Positions 8,401 to 15,298 of a stretch of DNA of 54,577 nt are shown here, piece after piece. Every line of letters begins with the position of its first letter. Positions within the stretch are counted from its first letter, which is position 1. The notes under the pieces are model-generated. The model was not told the origin of the DNA. It saw only the letters and a program-made list of their open reading frames with translations, and did not search any database. The DNA comes from Brachybacterium equifaecis (GTDB lineage: Bacteria > Actinomycetota > Actinomycetes > Actinomycetales > Dermabacteraceae): the NCBI RefSeq assembly GCF_023509525.1, contig NZ_JAKNCJ010000013.1, forward strand, positions 1 through 54,577, read 5' to 3'. A program made the position numbers and the translations under genes.

Positions 8401-8931
8401 TCAGTCCTTCAAGAGGGTGTGGGCAAAGACGCGGAGCTGGGCTCGCTCGTCAGGGGTTGGGGGGTAGAAACTGGCGGCTTCGGCGAGCCATCCACCGTCC
8501 GCGAGGAGGCGGGCTGCGAGTAGTCGTGTGCGTTCGGCGGGGTCCACGTCATCAGGCACGACGAGCCACGGTGCGAGACGTTCGGCCCAGCGTCGGGTGA
8601 GCGAGCGCCGCAGCTTCGGGTCGCTCATCGCCACCAGGTCGGTCTCATCGAACCCCCCGGACAGTGACCAGTCGAGGTAGGCGCCGATGCGCGCCGCCGC
8701 GCCCGCCTCAGCCGGAGGTATGCCCAGTCGTGCGATCAGAGCCTCTTCCCACCGGTCTAGAACGGAGTCGACTAGGGCGAGCATGAGCGCTTCCTTCGTG
8801 GGGAAGTGATACATCACCCCCGGCTTGGTCAGACCCACGATCCGGGCCACCGAATCCAGGGACACCGCCCGCCCCTCATCGAGCTGGGTGAAGGCGGCCG
8901 CCAGGATCGCGGGACGAGGATCAGTGCGCAT
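8401..8931 (-). CDS. TetR/AcrR family repressor of the SMR pair
   Basis: 176 residues. The N-terminus contains a TetR helix-turn-helix (SLDSVARIVGLTKPGVMYHF, with the recognition helix near 33-43), followed by a helical ligand domain. It is the first gene of an operon with two SMR pumps, so it probably represses them and itself and is released by a pump substrate. The ATG is six bases after TAATCT, with a partial palindrome overlapping that hexamer. Confidence 0.85.
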   Translation of the reverse strand: MRTDPRPAILAAAFTQLDEGRAVSLDSVARIVGLTKPGVMYHFPTKEALMLALVDSVLDRWEEALIARLGIPPAEAGAAARIGAYLDWSLSGGFDETDLVAMSDPKLRRSLTRRWAERLAPWLVVPDDVDPAERTRLLAARLLADGGWLAEAASFYPPTPDERAQLRVFAHTLLKD

Positions 8932-8937
8932 ACAGGT

Positions 8938-8958
8938 AGATTACGATCCGGAAGGTAA
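8938..8958 (-). promoter_or_regulatory. -10 element and candidate TetR operator
   Basis: On the minus strand, TAATCT at 8943-8938 sits six bases before the tetR ATG. Overlapping it at 8941-8958 is an 18-base imperfect palindrome centred on CCGG with TTAC and GTAA at its ends. A repressor bound there would block the promoter, which suits autoregulation. Confidence 0.45.
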
Positions 8959-8998
8959 CCGCGCTGACAATATGCTGTGATCGGGAGAAGGAGGCGTC

Positions 8999-9655
8999 GT
9001 GAACGCAGAGCGGCCGCGTGGCAGGAATCGTGGCGTCGACTACCTGGTCACAGGCCTAGAAGCCCTCACCGCCCTGGCTGCGCTGGCATACGTGGCGTCC
9101 GGGGATGTCGTGATGCTGATCGTGTGGGAGGCGATCGCCGCCGGATACCTCCTCGGAGGGCTCGCACTGACCTGGTACCGCAGCGTGCGCGGCCAACAGG
9201 TGCCCCCACGGACGGGAGTGCTGGACGCGCTCTCCTGGATCTTCCCGCTCGTGGCAAGCCTCGTCGGAGTGAACGCCGCGCTCCTGGCCATCACCGTCCG
9301 CGCACCGATCGACGGAACCCGGGCCGGCTACACCTTCACCGGTGTTGTGGCGGCCGTCGGCATCATCTTGTCGTGGCACCTTCTACACACCGGATTCGCG
9401 CAGATCTACGAAAGCATGCAACACCGCAGCCCCCCGCAGCCGGGCCTCGAATTCCCGCGCACCACTACGCCGGGCCTAGCCGACTACCTCTACTTCGCGT
9501 TCACCGTGGGAACCTCATTCGCGACCTCGGATACGTCCGTGACCACGGTGCGCATGCGGTGGCTGGTTCTTCTCCACAGCGTTGTGAGCTTCTTCTACAA
9601 TGCCCTCGTCGTCGCCGTGGCCATCCAGATCATCCAACAAATCGCCGGCGCCTAG
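8999..9655 (+). CDS. DUF1345 membrane protein
   Basis: 218 residues with about five hydrophobic segments. The C-terminal half has the DUF1345 signature: DYLYFAFTVGTSFATSDTSV, then RMRWLVLLHSVVSFFYN. That segment looks like a pore-loop region, and some authors relate the family to ion channels, but the function is unknown. GTG start with AAGGAGG at 8988-8994. It is divergent from tetR, so the TetR operator lies between the two and could affect both. Confidence 0.8.
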   Translation: MNAERPRGRNRGVDYLVTGLEALTALAALAYVASGDVVMLIVWEAIAAGYLLGGLALTWYRSVRGQQVPPRTGVLDALSWIFPLVASLVGVNAALLAITVRAPIDGTRAGYTFTGVVAAVGIILSWHLLHTGFAQIYESMQHRSPPQPGLEFPRTTTPGLADYLYFAFTVGTSFATSDTSVTTVRMRWLVLLHSVVSFFYNALVVAVAIQIIQQIAGA

Positions 9656-9762
9656 CTCCATCGTCGCGCGCGATCGCAGGCCCGCGGCAATAGCGATGCC
9701 TCCAATCTCCCCGCCTGGGCCTCGAACCAGCTACGATCCGGGAAGCTCTGGGGGGAGTGTCT

Positions 9763-9945
9763 ATGGCTGAGCGAGTGGCAGAACGGGTGCGGCGGACGCT
9801 GCGCGAGCAGCCGGAGCTCGAGATCCGGTTCACCGAGGCGATTAGGGCAGATAGCTACTACCAAGGCTCTGTCGTGCTTTTCTTGCACCCCATGCACCAG
9901 GCCCTCGTCGACGAACTGCGCGCCGAGCGTCGCGGCGGTGAGTGA
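9763..9945 (+). CDS. Small hypothetical protein
   Basis: 60 residues, with charged ends and a central SYYQGSVVLFLHPMHQALVDEL. ATG chosen because GGGGGGAG precedes it by five bases; a GTG at 9757 is an alternative. No family recognised. It lies inside the inserted element between the DUF1345 gene and the antitoxin. It could be a real small protein or a remnant. Confidence 0.4.
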   Translation: MAERVAERVRRTLREQPELEIRFTEAIRADSYYQGSVVLFLHPMHQALVDELRAERRGGE

Positions 9946-9964
9946 CGGGACCGAAAACGATCGA

Positions 9965-10046
9965 TTCCGGCACGGCCGCGAGCTGCACCGCGGCGATGTC
10001 GACACGCCGTGCCGAAAGTCCGTGCCGAAACCCTCTTGTGCCGAAA
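9965..10046. repeat. Three direct and one inverted GTGCCGAAA iterons
   Basis: GTGCCGAAA occurs at 10009-10017, 10022-10030 and 10038-10046. A one-mismatch inverted copy (TTCCGGCAC) lies at 9965-9973; extended over 12 bases it pairs with 10006-10017. The cluster ends 62 bases before the antitoxin start, a position that suits operator sites for the antitoxin-toxin operon. Confidence 0.5.
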
Positions 10047-10059
10047 CTTCTTATAGACC

Positions 10060-10073
10060 GTTTTCGGGAAAAC
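10060..10073. promoter_or_regulatory. Inverted repeat GTTTTC-GG-GAAAAC before the antitoxin
   Basis: This is a perfect 6-2-6 palindrome upstream of the ATG at 10108. TAGACT follows at 10077-10082 as a possible -10 hexamer, and a purine-rich GAAGGGAG ribosome site precedes the ATG. It is probably the promoter/operator of the antitoxin-fic pair. Confidence 0.4.
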
Positions 10074-10107
10074 CGGTAGACTGGTAGGACGACGAAGGGA
10101 GCCCATC

Positions 10108-10350
10108 GTGGCTGAGACATTCACGGTCGAGCAGGAGTGGCCGGAGCTGTTCGCGCAGCTCGACGCGACGCAGCGCGACAGCGTGCGCCAGGCCCTCGCC
10201 GCTGGATGGCACGAAGGGTTCACCCCAACCCGCGAGGACGTCGAGAACGTGACCGACTACACCCGCGGGGCGATCGACCTCGCGGAGTACCGTCGACGCG
10301 GCCACGCTGCCGCTCGCCGCGCGGCCGGCGTCGTCGGCGCCGCCCGCTGA
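10108..10350 (+). CDS. VbhA-like antitoxin
   Basis: 80 residues with the layout of small antitoxins paired with Fic toxins in actinobacteria: the core LDATQRDSVRQALAAGWHEG, then REDVENVTDYTRGAID. Family members bind the Fic domain and block ATP positioning. The gene ends one base before the start of the Fic gene, so they are coupled. The partner is truncated, so the antitoxin may now have nothing to inhibit. Confidence 0.7.
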   Translation: MAETFTVEQEWPELFAQLDATQRDSVRQALAAGWHEGFTPTREDVENVTDYTRGAIDLAEYRRRGHAAARRAAGVVGAAR

Positions 10351-10351
10351 C

Positions 10352-10810
10352 GTGGCATCCCAGTTCGATAGCTGGGAGTCGTACTTCTACCCCGACACGA
10401 TCGACCCGGATACCGGGATCGGGACGCTGCGCAACCTCTACGAGGAGCGCGACGCGCGGGTGCTGTCCCGGATGGAGTACACCGACACCACCGTGCGCGC
10501 CGTGCAGCTCGGTAACGGCGAGGTCGAGATAGCTCGCACGTTCGACGGGGCGCACCTACGCGCGATCCACGGGCACCTGTTCCAGGACGTCTACGAGTGG
10601 GCGGGGGAGTACCGCACTGTCGAAATGTCGAAGGGTCCGGGCCGCGGATTCGGTGAGGTCAGGTCGGGCGAGGTCGACCGGTATCTGTCGGACGCGCGCC
10701 AGCTCGTGACCTCGACCGACTGGGCCAAGATCAGCCGCAACGATTTCGTGGCCACGGCGTCGACCGTGTTCGCCTACGTCAATACCGGTGGAAGTGCATT
10801 ATCCGAGTGA
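10352..10810 (+). pseudogene. Fic family toxin, truncated before the catalytic motif
   Basis: The 152-residue frame begins like a Fic protein of the VbhT/doc type (WESYFYPDTIDP, LRAIHGHLFQDVYEWAGEYR, FVATASTVFAYVN). It should continue with the HPFxxGNGR AMP-transfer motif. Instead, after AYVN it reads TGGSALSE and stops, so the active site is missing and AMPylation is impossible. The break is near base 10787 and coincides with the start of the segment carrying the GyrI-like and recombinase genes. Confidence 0.8.
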
Positions 10811-10832
10811 GAACTATCCGCCTTGTCTGAGG

Positions 10833-11276
10833 TCAGCTCGATGAGTTGATCGGGACGAGGCAGTCAACCTCGCCCTCGCGGCGGTAGTACTCGATGTGTG
10901 GCCGTCCAGGGTCGTGGTTTGCGTGTTTGAAGAGCGCGTCGAATGCTGGGGCGATGTCCTCGTAGATGGACGGTGCGCTGCCGCGCAGGCGCAGGCGCAG
11001 ATAGCTGCCGCCTGGGATCACGGTCTCGTCGAGACCGAGTGGATTGTCGTGGTCTCGATCGAGACGCGCGGAGGACAGCCGATAGACATCGTCTTGGCCG
11101 TAGAACAGTCCCATCATTCTGCGGCCCTGTAGCGAGTCGAAGGAGCCCTCGAAGTCGGGCCAGGAGGCTTGGATCGCCGCGATATCGAGGGCGACGTCAC
11201 GACTCAGGGCAGGGGTATCGTCAAGCTCGATGACGTCGATCCGGCCGAGGTCATGGTTCGTGGGGTAGTCGGTCAT
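10833..11276 (-). CDS. GyrI-like / AraC effector-binding domain protein
   Basis: 147 residues resembling the stand-alone GyrI-like small-molecule binding fold: IPGGSYLRLRLRG, the IYEDIAPAFDALFKH helix, and the closing EYYRREGEVDCLVPI strand. Such domains bind amphipathic drugs or hydrolyse cyclopropanoid cyclopropyl compounds in some families. It starts ten bases after the zinc-ribbon protein gene, with AGGAA upstream, so it is the last gene of the recombination operon. Its role there is unknown. Confidence 0.65.
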   Translation of the reverse strand: MTDYPTNHDLGRIDVIELDDTPALSRDVALDIAAIQASWPDFEGSFDSLQGRRMMGLFYGQDDVYRLSSARLDRDHDNPLGLDETVIPGGSYLRLRLRGSAPSIYEDIAPAFDALFKHANHDPGRPHIEYYRREGEVDCLVPINSSS

Positions 11277-11286
11277 GGGTTCCTGT

Positions 11287-13275
11287 CTACTGGATTTTCG
11301 GGCCTTTTCTCAACGCGGCTGGTGCCGTGCCGCGCAGGGCGGGGTAGTCGCCACGGGTGCTGCCGGAGAGGCGGGCATAGTTCTCGAAGGTGGCGACGCT
11401 GAAGTCGAGCATGTCTGCGAGGACTTTCGCTGGGACCGCTCCTGCGAGGCGGAATCGGGCGATGTTCTGCAACTCGGAGATGGAGACGCCGAACGGGCGG
11501 AGTCGGCGATTGAGATACTGCGGGTCACGCGGCTGGCCGGGCCGTAGGCCGGGGAAGAGCCAGCCATCGGGCGTTGGCTCCGCGAGGAGATCGAGTTGTT
11601 CCCTGGCGAGGATGGCGATCGGATCGGAGAGCGCGAGTGGGCGGTCTCCGATGAGGAGGTCGAGGGAAGCGTCTCGATCCCGGAGCTGGTTGCGGCGCAG
11701 GAGGAGAACCTTGCTGGCCGGGAGCCCGTAGACGGCGATCAGCAGCGATGCGAGGCGGGCATCGAGCGCGATGGTGCGATCCGTCGCGAGGATGCGGATG
11801 ACGTGTTCGAGCTGTTCTTCGGAGGTGCTGATCGTCGGTTCTCGACGTGGGAGCGTCGCGATGCCGAGGTCTGGTGTGATGTCTCGTTCGGCGGCCCAGG
11901 CGAGGAACTGCGGGAGCCAACGGCGGGCGGTGCGAAGGGTGATGAACTCTTCGATCTGCGCCTGGGTGAGGGAGGCCAGGGGCGTCTGCTGTTCTTCGAT
12001 CCACGTGAGGAAGGCGACCAGGCCACGCAGGGATGCTTTGACGTGCCGGGCGGCTCCGATGGGGATGTCGCCGGAGTCGTTTCGGCTGGCGCGGCGGAGA
12101 AGTACCCATCGGGTGTAGGTGCGCAGCATCTGGTGATGCTCGGCCGGTGCCTCGCTGATGGTCTGCGCCGCCCAGGCCATCAGCTGCCTCGTGGCGGCCG
12201 TGTCGCGGGGAAGGGCACCGGCGTCGAGGAGCAGCGTCCGCAGGTAGATCAACGGCTTACTCGGCCGCGGCGTGTCGAGCACCGCGTCGATTGACGCTCG
12301 CCCGGAGGCGATGTCGCGCAGCAGGTCCGTGCTTGGCTCCATGCGCAGCCACTTGATGACCTGAGCCGGACGGGGCTGGGCGAGCAGGTAGTCGCGCAGT
12401 GCCTGCATCGGAGGAAGGAACTCACCGTCGGGTCCGGTGAGGATGTCGTCGCAGCGGTCGCTGAGCACGCACTTCCCGCAGAGGCGACCGTAGTTGTGTT
12501 CTTCGCTGCCGCAGCGGCGGCAGGCGTATCGAGGAGGCTGCCCGGCGCAGGCCGCGCAACAGGGGTGGTCGTCCTCGCTGAGGAACGCGAGGATGCGCTT
12601 CTGGCCGCATCCGGGGCAGGGTGCGGCGTTGCGGAGGATGCGGTTGTGGCAGGCGAAGCAGTGCGGGCCGTGCAGGATCGTCGCGGCGATCTTCTTCTGC
12701 TGCCCGCAGGAGACGCAGCGACGCAGGCGTGGCGGCAGGCAGTTCAGGCAGACCCGTCGCCCGTCGACGCGCCCAACGGTGGTGACGGTCTTCCCGCAGC
12801 TCTCGCAGGCGAACGTCGGGATGCCCTCTGGGCCGCAGCGCTGGCAGACGCGCTGCCCGTCGGCGTTGATCGCGGTGAGCTTCTTCATTCGCAAGCACTG
12901 GGCGCATTCACCATAGGAGCGGCGCTGAGTGCATCGGAAACACTCACGCTCACCGTGCTCGTTGCGGGCTTTGACGACCTTCCTCGTGCGGCAGGAGGGG
13001 CAGAGCGGCAGGCCGATGCCCGTCGCGCCGTCGCGGGCGAGGCTCGCCAGCAGCATCTGCACCTCCCTCAACGTTTCAGCGTGCAGTTCATGGGGATCGA
13101 ACTGCTCGCTGGTCAGCAGCCGCAGCGCCCCGTTCCGCGCGCCTGCTCGCACGATCTTCTCCGCTGCGTCGATGACGACCTGTTCGGGCGCGATCACGCC
13201 CTTGACGGCCAGTGCGGCCGCGACGCGAAGCCCGAACACTCCATCCGGCTGTGGGGTGCCGCGCGGGATCGTCAC
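11287..13275 (-). CDS. Zinc-ribbon protein with degenerate tyrosine-recombinase domain
   Basis: 662 residues. From about 92 to 285 there are 13 CxxC pairs (C92/C95, C112/C115, C124/C127 and so on), enough for six or more zinc ribbons. The C-terminal third has the shape of a tyrosine recombinase core: AVYGLPASKVLLLR where the first Arg box would be, and ARFRLAGAVPAKVLADML followed by NYARLSG where HxxR...GH...Y would be. Only the final Tyr remains, so it is probably not catalytic. Start GTG overlaps the HTH gene stop (GTGA). I infer a DNA-binding accessory factor for the adjacent integrase, like large second proteins in Tn554-type elements. Confidence 0.7.
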   Translation of the reverse strand: MTIPRGTPQPDGVFGLRVAAALAVKGVIAPEQVVIDAAEKIVRAGARNGALRLLTSEQFDPHELHAETLREVQMLLASLARDGATGIGLPLCPSCRTRKVVKARNEHGERECFRCTQRRSYGECAQCLRMKKLTAINADGQRVCQRCGPEGIPTFACESCGKTVTTVGRVDGRRVCLNCLPPRLRRCVSCGQQKKIAATILHGPHCFACHNRILRNAAPCPGCGQKRILAFLSEDDHPCCAACAGQPPRYACRRCGSEEHNYGRLCGKCVLSDRCDDILTGPDGEFLPPMQALRDYLLAQPRPAQVIKWLRMEPSTDLLRDIASGRASIDAVLDTPRPSKPLIYLRTLLLDAGALPRDTAATRQLMAWAAQTISEAPAEHHQMLRTYTRWVLLRRASRNDSGDIPIGAARHVKASLRGLVAFLTWIEEQQTPLASLTQAQIEEFITLRTARRWLPQFLAWAAERDITPDLGIATLPRREPTISTSEEQLEHVIRILATDRTIALDARLASLLIAVYGLPASKVLLLRRNQLRDRDASLDLLIGDRPLALSDPIAILAREQLDLLAEPTPDGWLFPGLRPGQPRDPQYLNRRLRPFGVSISELQNIARFRLAGAVPAKVLADMLDFSVATFENYARLSGSTRGDYPALRGTAPAALRKGPKIQ

Positions 13276-13601
13276 GGTTTCGGACGTGTGATTCGCGCGG
13301 GGACGGGACGCAGATCACCGATGTCTTCGATCCGCCCGCCCGTGCCCGTCGCTTCAGCAGGCCGCGCGGCGACCTGTTCGAGGACGAGCAGGTCACTGGG
13401 GGTGCAGTCCAGGATCGTGCAGAGCGCGGCGAGGACCTCGACGTTGAGCCGTTGCGGGGTCTGCGTGACCAGCCGGAACACCTGCTCGCGGGAGAGCGCG
13501 ACGCCCTCGGCTTTCAGCGGTTCGAGGAGGTCGGTGGTCTTGAACATGCCCCGCTCGGCCATCAGCGTGCGCAGCCGCCAGGTGATCGTCTTCGTCGTCA
13601 T
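13272..13601 (-). CDS. Xre-type helix-turn-helix protein
   Basis: 109 residues. RLRTLMAERGMFKTTDLLEP with VALSREQVFRLV and LCTILDCTPSDLLV is the Cro/CI-like HTH pattern (HTH_26 type), followed by a disordered Pro-rich tail. It overlaps by four bases the zinc-ribbon gene downstream and by one base the integrase gene upstream, so it is the middle member of a tightly coupled operon. It may regulate the operon or act in recombination-site binding. Confidence 0.8.
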   Translation of the reverse strand: MTTKTITWRLRTLMAERGMFKTTDLLEPLKAEGVALSREQVFRLVTQTPQRLNVEVLAALCTILDCTPSDLLVLEQVAARPAEATGTGGRIEDIGDLRPVPARITRPKP

Positions 13602-14704
13602 CAGGTGCTTCCTTCCGGGAAGTAGAACTTGTCTATCGCCGCCGCCAGGACGCGGTTGCGGTAGTCGTCGGTCACCGAGGTGTAGATCGCTGTCGTCGAC
13701 GCGTAGGCGTGCCCGACCTGGGTTTGCACGAACTGCTCCGCGTAGCCCAGCTCAATGAGGTGCGTCACGTAGGAGTGCCGCAGGCTGTGCAGGGTCAGCT
13801 CGGCCGGCAGCTCGGCCTCGTCGCGGAGCTGCGCGAACCGGCGGTCGAGGTAGCGGTCACCGACACGGGTGCCGCGCTCGGTCGGCCAGAGCCCCGGGTG
13901 ATTGCCGGGATTGAACCTCTCCCGAACCTGCTCGACGTAGACGCGCAGTCCGTTGATTGCCCAGTCGAACTCCGGGAGGGACAGCACCGACCGGCGCTTG
14001 GGGATCGACCCCTTTGAGGACTTCCCGTGCCGCACGTGCAGCAACCCGAACCGACCCCACTGCGGTGTCTTCGCGTTCGTCCGAAGATCGACCACATCCA
14101 AGCCCAGCACCTCGCGGCGGCGCAGCCCCCACGCATAGGTCGTCTTCAGCAGCTGGGCATCTCGCAGCGCGGCCAGCGCGCCCTTGCGGCCCTGCCGCCG
14201 CAGCGTCTCCACGCGAGCGTCCGCGACAGCAAACAGCGCGTCCAGCTCGTCGTAGTCCAGCGGCCGCCGACCCGGCGTGCCCTCGAAGTCGACGGTGTGC
14301 GCGACCGTGTTCCACTCGAAGCACACCTGCGTCGGCACCGACCCGAACCGAGACCGGCACTCTGCGACCCAGCCGTAGCGCTGGTCGGTGATGAAGTCGC
14401 AGAACGCGCGCAACGTCAGGTGATAGATCCGCACCGTCGAGCGCGACAACGGGCGTGGCCCGCTGAACAGGCTCGTGGTGAAGTCCTCGATGTCACCGGG
14501 CAGCCATTCCCACGGGTACGAGTCCGCGAACCGTTGGAACCGCTCCACCTGCCAGCGCCGCATCTGGATCGTCTGCGTGGCCAGACCGCGACTCGTCTGC
14601 TGGCGGGAGAACCCATCGAGCATGCCACTGAATACCGCAGCGTCCTCGTGCAACGGCACGACGCCCGGCTGCCGAAGCAGCAACACCTCCGCATCCTCAC
14701 TCAC
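13601..14704 (-). CDS. Tyrosine recombinase / integrase
   Basis: 367 residues with an N-terminal SAM-like core-binding domain and a full catalytic set: Arg in AWGLRRREVLGL, a beta-hairpin Lys in GKSSKGSIPKRRS, HSLRH (H306, R309), GH with H332, and the nucleophile Y341 in TTAIYTSV. It should cut and rejoin DNA through a 3'-phosphotyrosine link and is the likely mover of the surrounding element. GTG start; AATAAT lies six bases upstream and the TTGC-n7-GCAA repeat at 14715-14729 overlaps the promoter. First gene of the recombination operon. Confidence 0.9.
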   Translation of the reverse strand: MSEDAEVLLLRQPGVVPLHEDAAVFSGMLDGFSRQQTSRGLATQTIQMRRWQVERFQRFADSYPWEWLPGDIEDFTTSLFSGPRPLSRSTVRIYHLTLRAFCDFITDQRYGWVAECRSRFGSVPTQVCFEWNTVAHTVDFEGTPGRRPLDYDELDALFAVADARVETLRRQGRKGALAALRDAQLLKTTYAWGLRRREVLGLDVVDLRTNAKTPQWGRFGLLHVRHGKSSKGSIPKRRSVLSLPEFDWAINGLRVYVEQVRERFNPGNHPGLWPTERGTRVGDRYLDRRFAQLRDEAELPAELTLHSLRHSYVTHLIELGYAEQFVQTQVGHAYASTTAIYTSVTDDYRNRVLAAAIDKFYFPEGST

Positions 14705-14914
14705 CCCATCATTATTGCATCTAACGCAACGCTATGATGGATGACATGGGTCACGACACGAACCAAACCCTCGGGGAGTCGCCCGGAATCGTACGGCCGA
14801 GCGCTACTCGCGGGCACTTGTGCACCCCACTCCACGGATACGCTGGCAAGCGGACGCGATCATGGCGACCCGGAGGCCCGGAAACCCGCGGAACCACCGC
14901 ATGTTGCATCAGAT
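14705..14914. other. Right-end region of the element
   Basis: No gene is supported. It contains the integrase promoter, the inverted repeat TTGC-atctaac-GCAA at 14715-14729, and two copies of TTGCATC (14715-14721 and 14904-14910). The right attachment end of the element should lie near 14890-14930. Confidence 0.45.
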
Positions 14915-15228
14915 CGAAAAGTTCTCGGTTCCTCGCCCACGCGTTCCTCACGGGGAACGGTCCGACGCATCTGCCGACCAATCCGCTGCTCTACACGGGG
15001 GGCGCGATCGGCGTCGCGTTCATCGCGGTGGCCGCGTACCTCGCCCAGCCCCTCGGCGTGCTCACCCTCGCGATGTCCACGATCGCCGGGCAGATCGTCG
15101 GCTCCGTCGCGCTGGACCTCCTCGCGCCGACGGCGACGACGCACCTGACGCCCCTCACCCTCGCGGGAGCGGCGCTGACGCTGGTGGCGGCGGCGATCAC
15201 GGCGGGGGTGCGGCCGCGGCGGCGCTGA
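14915..15228 (+). pseudogene. DUF606/YdcZ-type DMT membrane protein, C-terminal fragment
   Basis: The frame reads RFLAHAFLTGNG, NPLLYTGGAIGVAFIAVAAY, LAQPLGVLTLAMSTIAGQIV, VALDLLAP and a last helix before RPRRR and stop. This is the later part of a DUF606 domain and completes the fragment at 7533-7725, which has the same orientation. There is no start codon with coding character before it. The exact first base is uncertain because the junction could not be placed to the base. Confidence 0.7.
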
Positions 15229-15291
15229 CTCCCCGCGCAGCGGAGGATGCTCCCCGCGCATCGGGGGTGTTCCCAGCGCACTGCGGGATGC
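15229..15291 (+). repeat. Three degenerate 21-base tandem repeats
   Basis: Units begin at 15229, 15250 and 15271, the first two both opening CTCCCCGCGCA. They fill the gap between the DUF606 stop and the GH15 start. Confidence 0.45.
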
Positions 15292-15298
15292 TTGGAGC

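Larger units (their letters stand above)
7725..14915. mobile_element. About 7.2 kb integrated element inside a DUF606 gene
   Basis: The element is bounded by the two halves of one membrane protein gene. It carries, left to right, an SMR gene pair with TetR control, a DUF1345 protein, a small ORF, a VbhA/Fic remnant, a GyrI-like protein and a three-gene tyrosine-recombinase operon at its right end. The recombination genes at one end with cargo at the other resemble Tn554-type elements, but the identity is unproven. The left edge is placed within a few bases of 7725 because the SMR stop is at 7731. The right edge is only placed between about 14890 and 14930. No clear terminal repeats or target duplication were found. 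Confidence 0.7.

Noticed and set aside
14705..14914. tRNA attachment site for the integrase
   Set aside because: No tRNA gene or T-arm sequence is visible near the integrase; the flanks are a membrane protein gene.
10785..14915. The true element beginning at the Fic break instead of at 7725
   Set aside because: No fic 3' remainder is found beyond the integrase. The DUF606 halves give consistent flanks at 7725 and about 14915, so the Fic break looks internal or older.
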